Positions 62,132 through 64,000 of a stretch of DNA of 64,000 bases are shown here, piece after piece. Source of the DNA: Telmatospirillum sp. (GTDB lineage Bacteria > Pseudomonadota > Alphaproteobacteria > Rhodospirillales > Magnetospirillaceae); assembly GCA_009712185.1 (NCBI GenBank), contig WASQ01000036.1, positions 78,390 to 142,389 on the forward strand, written 5' to 3'. The notes beneath the pieces were generated by a model. The model was not told the DNA's origin, did no database searches, and saw only the letters and a list, made by a program, of their open reading frames with translations. Numbering within the stretch: position 1 is the stretch's first letter; the number at the start of each line of letters is the position of its first letter. The translations under genes and the position numbers were made by a program.

Positions 62132-62482
62132 ATGGCGTTCGATCGCGACATCTCCGACGTGAAGAATTGGATGAACATGTTCCGGTGGATGGTCAAGCTG
62201 ATCCGGGACGACTACGGGATCGCCGAGGAAAAATTGACACGCCATGCCCATATCGAGACTGACATCGGTCTCGGATTGGAGCAGACGGAGGAGGTTCTGG
62301 AGATCGTTTCGTCCTCCTTTTCTATCCGCTTCCCCCCAGGGACTCTCGATGAACTCGTCAAGTTCGAGGAAATGTGCATGCTGGCGGCCTGGCTGCACGG
62401 ACTCTACAAACAGCCGGAATTTCTGGGGGCGGATTATGTCGAGAAAGCGATGGCTTTGAACCCGCGCGCTCAGAAGGATTGA
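62132..62482 (+). CDS. Small acidic protein, possibly DUF1493/acyl-carrier-like
   Basis: 116 residues. The pattern LTRHAHIETDIGLGLEQTEEVLEIVSSSFSI resembles the helix 1-2 region of acyl-carrier-type DUF1493 proteins, but the serine that would carry phosphopantetheine is not visible (GLGLEQTE). Function is unknown. ATG 62132 with GGAG five bases before it is preferred over the TTG at 62084. It diverges from the GGDEF-EAL gene and converges on a small periplasmic protein gene. The family assignment is tentative. Confidence 0.55.
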   Translation: MAFDRDISDVKNWMNMFRWMVKLIRDDYGIAEEKLTRHAHIETDIGLGLEQTEEVLEIVSSSFSIRFPPGTLDELVKFEEMCMLAAWLHGLYKQPEFLGADYVEKAMALNPRAQKD

Positions 62483-62512
62483 ATATCCGGAAGGGCCGCC
62501 GGCTCCCCGGTC

Positions 62513-62809
62513 TCAGCGCAGGTAGGTCGACACCAGGGCGCTGAGACGGTCGTGAACTTTTTCATAGCAGGTCGCGCGGGCATTGACGTCCGGCAGAGCC
62601 TTGCAATTTGCCCATTCTTTTTCCGTGTCGGCGTAGGCGGTTTGCGCCTTGCCCTTAAGTTGCGCTATTCCAGCCTGACCGGCGGGAGAGGCCGCGATCG
62701 TCTTCAGCTTTTCGACCAGATCCTGAGGCTGTTGCTGGGCTGTGGACGGGCTGCTCGTGGCGAGGGCAGCGAGGACAGGGGCCAGAATAAGGCCTGAAGA
62801 GATGCGCAT
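62513..62809 (-). CDS. Small secreted/periplasmic protein of unknown function
   Basis: 98 residues. Signal peptide MRISSGLILAPVLAALATSSPSTAQ with likely cleavage after the Ala in STAQ. The mature part is helical and charged, with two cysteines (WANCKALPDVNARATCYEK) that could form a disulfide. A strong GGAG site precedes ATG 62809; the longer ORF in the track lies in the preceding gene region. It lies 25 bases downstream of the next minus-strand gene, so the two are probably co-transcribed. Confidence 0.65.
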   Translation of the reverse strand: MRISSGLILAPVLAALATSSPSTAQQQPQDLVEKLKTIAASPAGQAGIAQLKGKAQTAYADTEKEWANCKALPDVNARATCYEKVHDRLSALVSTYLR

Positions 62810-62834
62810 AACGTCACTCCGTGCTTGAGCGGTC

Positions 62835-63056
62835 TCAGCGGCCCGACGCCAAAGCAAGCGCCTGGGCGAGATTGAGAAGCTGATCGGTGGACAAAAGCTT
62901 GCCGTCGACCTGATGGGCGCGGCCGGCGGCATAGACCTGATGGCCGAGCCGCCGCAAGAGACGCACCGCCTCGAACACAGTCTGCTCCTCGGCCCGCGAA
63001 CGGCGATGCCGTTGCCTGGGGGTCTCGAACAGAGCCAATTGGTTGTCGTCCCTCAT
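62835..63056 (-). CDS. Small hypothetical protein
   Basis: 73 residues, basic in the first half (RQRHRRSRAEEQT), then helical (FEAVRLLRRLGHQVYAAG, LLSTDQLLNLAQALALASG). Not recognised. The QLALFETP start resembles peptides found in small DNA-associated proteins, but no domain can be named. A GGGAA site lies 12 bases before the ATG, slightly far. It probably forms a two-gene unit with the following secreted protein. Confidence 0.5.
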   Translation of the reverse strand: MRDDNQLALFETPRQRHRRSRAEEQTVFEAVRLLRRLGHQVYAAGRAHQVDGKLLSTDQLLNLAQALALASGR

Positions 63057-63530
63057 GCTGTGCTGACGTTCCCTGCATCAAATCTGGCTGCCATCCGGTG
63101 ATCCGGAGCCGGGATAGTGATACCCCATGATGGCAGAATTGAGAAGCAAAGGCAGGATGCAACTCAGGGCAATCGTCTTCCTCCGGCTTCTCCGATTCTC
63201 GGAATGCCCTCGGGCTGCGGGACGGGCGGAAATCCCGGACATGGGTGCTTTGCACTCGGACCTTGTATGGTAGCATGGTATTCTAAGGCGGGGCCGTGAG
63301 TGGGCATAACGTGAGCGAAAATGTTGTGGGGGGTATAAGGGATCGCACCGGTTTTCCGGTCCCGCACGAACGACGGCCACCCCTCGTCCCCCAGCCAGGA
63401 AAAGGATTCCCACCTTTCATTTCATCAAAAGCGGGATGCCGACGATTTCCCTGAAAAACAGATCCATACTGTTGCCTGTGTCTCGCCCGGCATTGCTTTT
63501 TTTGACCAAAACATTGTGGAGGAAACACTG
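63057..63530. other. Divergent intergenic region before the TRAP gene
   Basis: No gene is supported; the ORFs in the track here are in conflicting frames with poor protein character. The promoter of the TRAP gene is expected in the last 250 bases. The stretch TTGTATGGTAGCATGGTATTC near 63265 has partial symmetry and could be a regulator site. Confidence 0.35.
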
Positions 63531-64000
63531 ATGCACTGTACTCGTAAAATTCTCTTGTCGACGCTGGCAGGCGCGCTCTTTGTCGCGGCCCATGCCCAGG
63601 CGCGTGAGTTCCGGTCATCCGACGTTCAGCCGGAGGATTACCCGACCGTCCAGGCGCAGAAGTTCATGAGCGACGAGCTCGGCAAGCTGTCCAACGGGAA
63701 ATATTCGATCAAGGTGTTCCACAGCGGCCAGTTGGGCAGCGAGAAGGACACGATCGAGCAGGTCAAGCTGGGCGCCATCGATTTCCTGCGGGTGAACACC
63801 GGGGCACTGAACACTGTTTGCAAGGCGACGGTCGTTCCCGTGATGCCCTTCGTGTTCAAGAGCAAGGAGCATATGCGCGCCGTTCTCGACGGCCCGATCG
63901 GCGAGGACATCCTGAAGGACTGTGAGAAGGAAGGCCTGATCGGGCTTGCCTATTACGATTCCGGATCGCGCTCCTTCTATACGAAGAAGCCGATCAATTC
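63531..64000 (+). CDS. TRAP transporter substrate-binding protein DctP-type (3' end outside window)
   Basis: A start ATG with GGAGG eight bases before it opens a frame that runs off the window (156 codons seen; absent from the ORF track). Signal peptide KILLSTLAGALFVAAHAQA precedes a DctP-type start: SDVQPEDYPTVQAQKF, then LGKLSNGKYSIKVFHSGQLG and EKDTIEQVKLGAIDFLRV. This family binds C4-dicarboxylates or other carboxylates in the periplasm and delivers them to the DctQM membrane subunits, which should follow downstream. Confidence 0.9.
   Translation, partial: MHCTRKILLSTLAGALFVAAHAQAREFRSSDVQPEDYPTVQAQKFMSDELGKLSNGKYSIKVFHSGQLGSEKDTIEQVKLGAIDFLRVNTGALNTVCKATVVPVMPFVFKSKEHMRAVLDGPIGEDILKDCEKEGLIGLAYYDSGSRSFYTKKPIN

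Noticed and set aside
1-64000. CRISPR arrays, tRNA, rRNA genes, prophage or integrase
   Set aside because: No spaced repeat array, no cloverleaf with T-loop and acceptor pairing, and no phage structural or integrase genes were recognised in the window.

Overview
The window is high-GC chromosomal DNA, most likely from an alphaproteobacterium of the Rhodospirillales type. This is inferred from the recG / sdhE / mfd neighbourhood, the bacteriohemerythrin, the PleD-like and GGDEF-EAL proteins and the general style of the proteins; no rRNA or tRNA is present to confirm it. Codon use looks uniform across most of the window. The exceptions are AT-rich intergenic promoters and one AT-richer lipoprotein gene near 21.2-22.6 kb.

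Left arm (1-23.4 kb), housekeeping and small accessory genes: the end of sbcD and all of sbcC (DNA double-strand end processing), a dCMP-deaminase-type protein, a membrane protein with two WYL domains, a hemerythrin, a degenerate PleD-like protein, a DsbA/FrnE-type oxidoreductase, mfd and sdhE (minus), recG (plus), a DUF502 membrane protein, a Nudix hydrolase, argE with a strong terminator, several small unknown proteins, a CheY-like receiver, a two-repeat lipoprotein and a methyltransferase.

Centre (23.7-55.7 kb), the notable system: a complete pyoluteorin-type (plt) pathway, which is best known from Pseudomonas. On the minus strand, in reading order, are pltL (carrier protein), pltA (pyrrole halogenase), pltB and pltC (type I PKS), an extra intact flavin halogenase, a degenerate halogenase in the pltD position, pltE (prolyl-carrier dehydrogenase), pltF (prolyl-AMP ligase) and pltG (type II thioesterase). 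From family knowledge, proline is loaded on PltL, oxidised to pyrrole, chlorinated, extended by three malonate units and cyclised to a resorcinol. Converging on this operon is a five-gene exporter (HlyD adaptor, double ATPase, two ABC-2 permeases, outer-membrane factor). Two closely related TetR repressors flank the locus, one divergent from the exporter and one divergent from pltL. A cation/proton antiporter follows. The promoters of both regulators and of the antiporter share TCAAATT/AATTTGA operator-like sequence. No LysR activator (pltR) and no separate pltM gene is seen inside the window.

Right arm (55.7-64 kb): a decayed stretch with a transposase remnant and a lipoprotein frame broken by one TGA, an isolated flagellin, a TauE/SafE exporter, a PAS-GGDEF-EAL protein, an intergenic region with a perfect 18-bp-stem hairpin, three small proteins and the start of a TRAP-transporter dctP gene that runs off the window.
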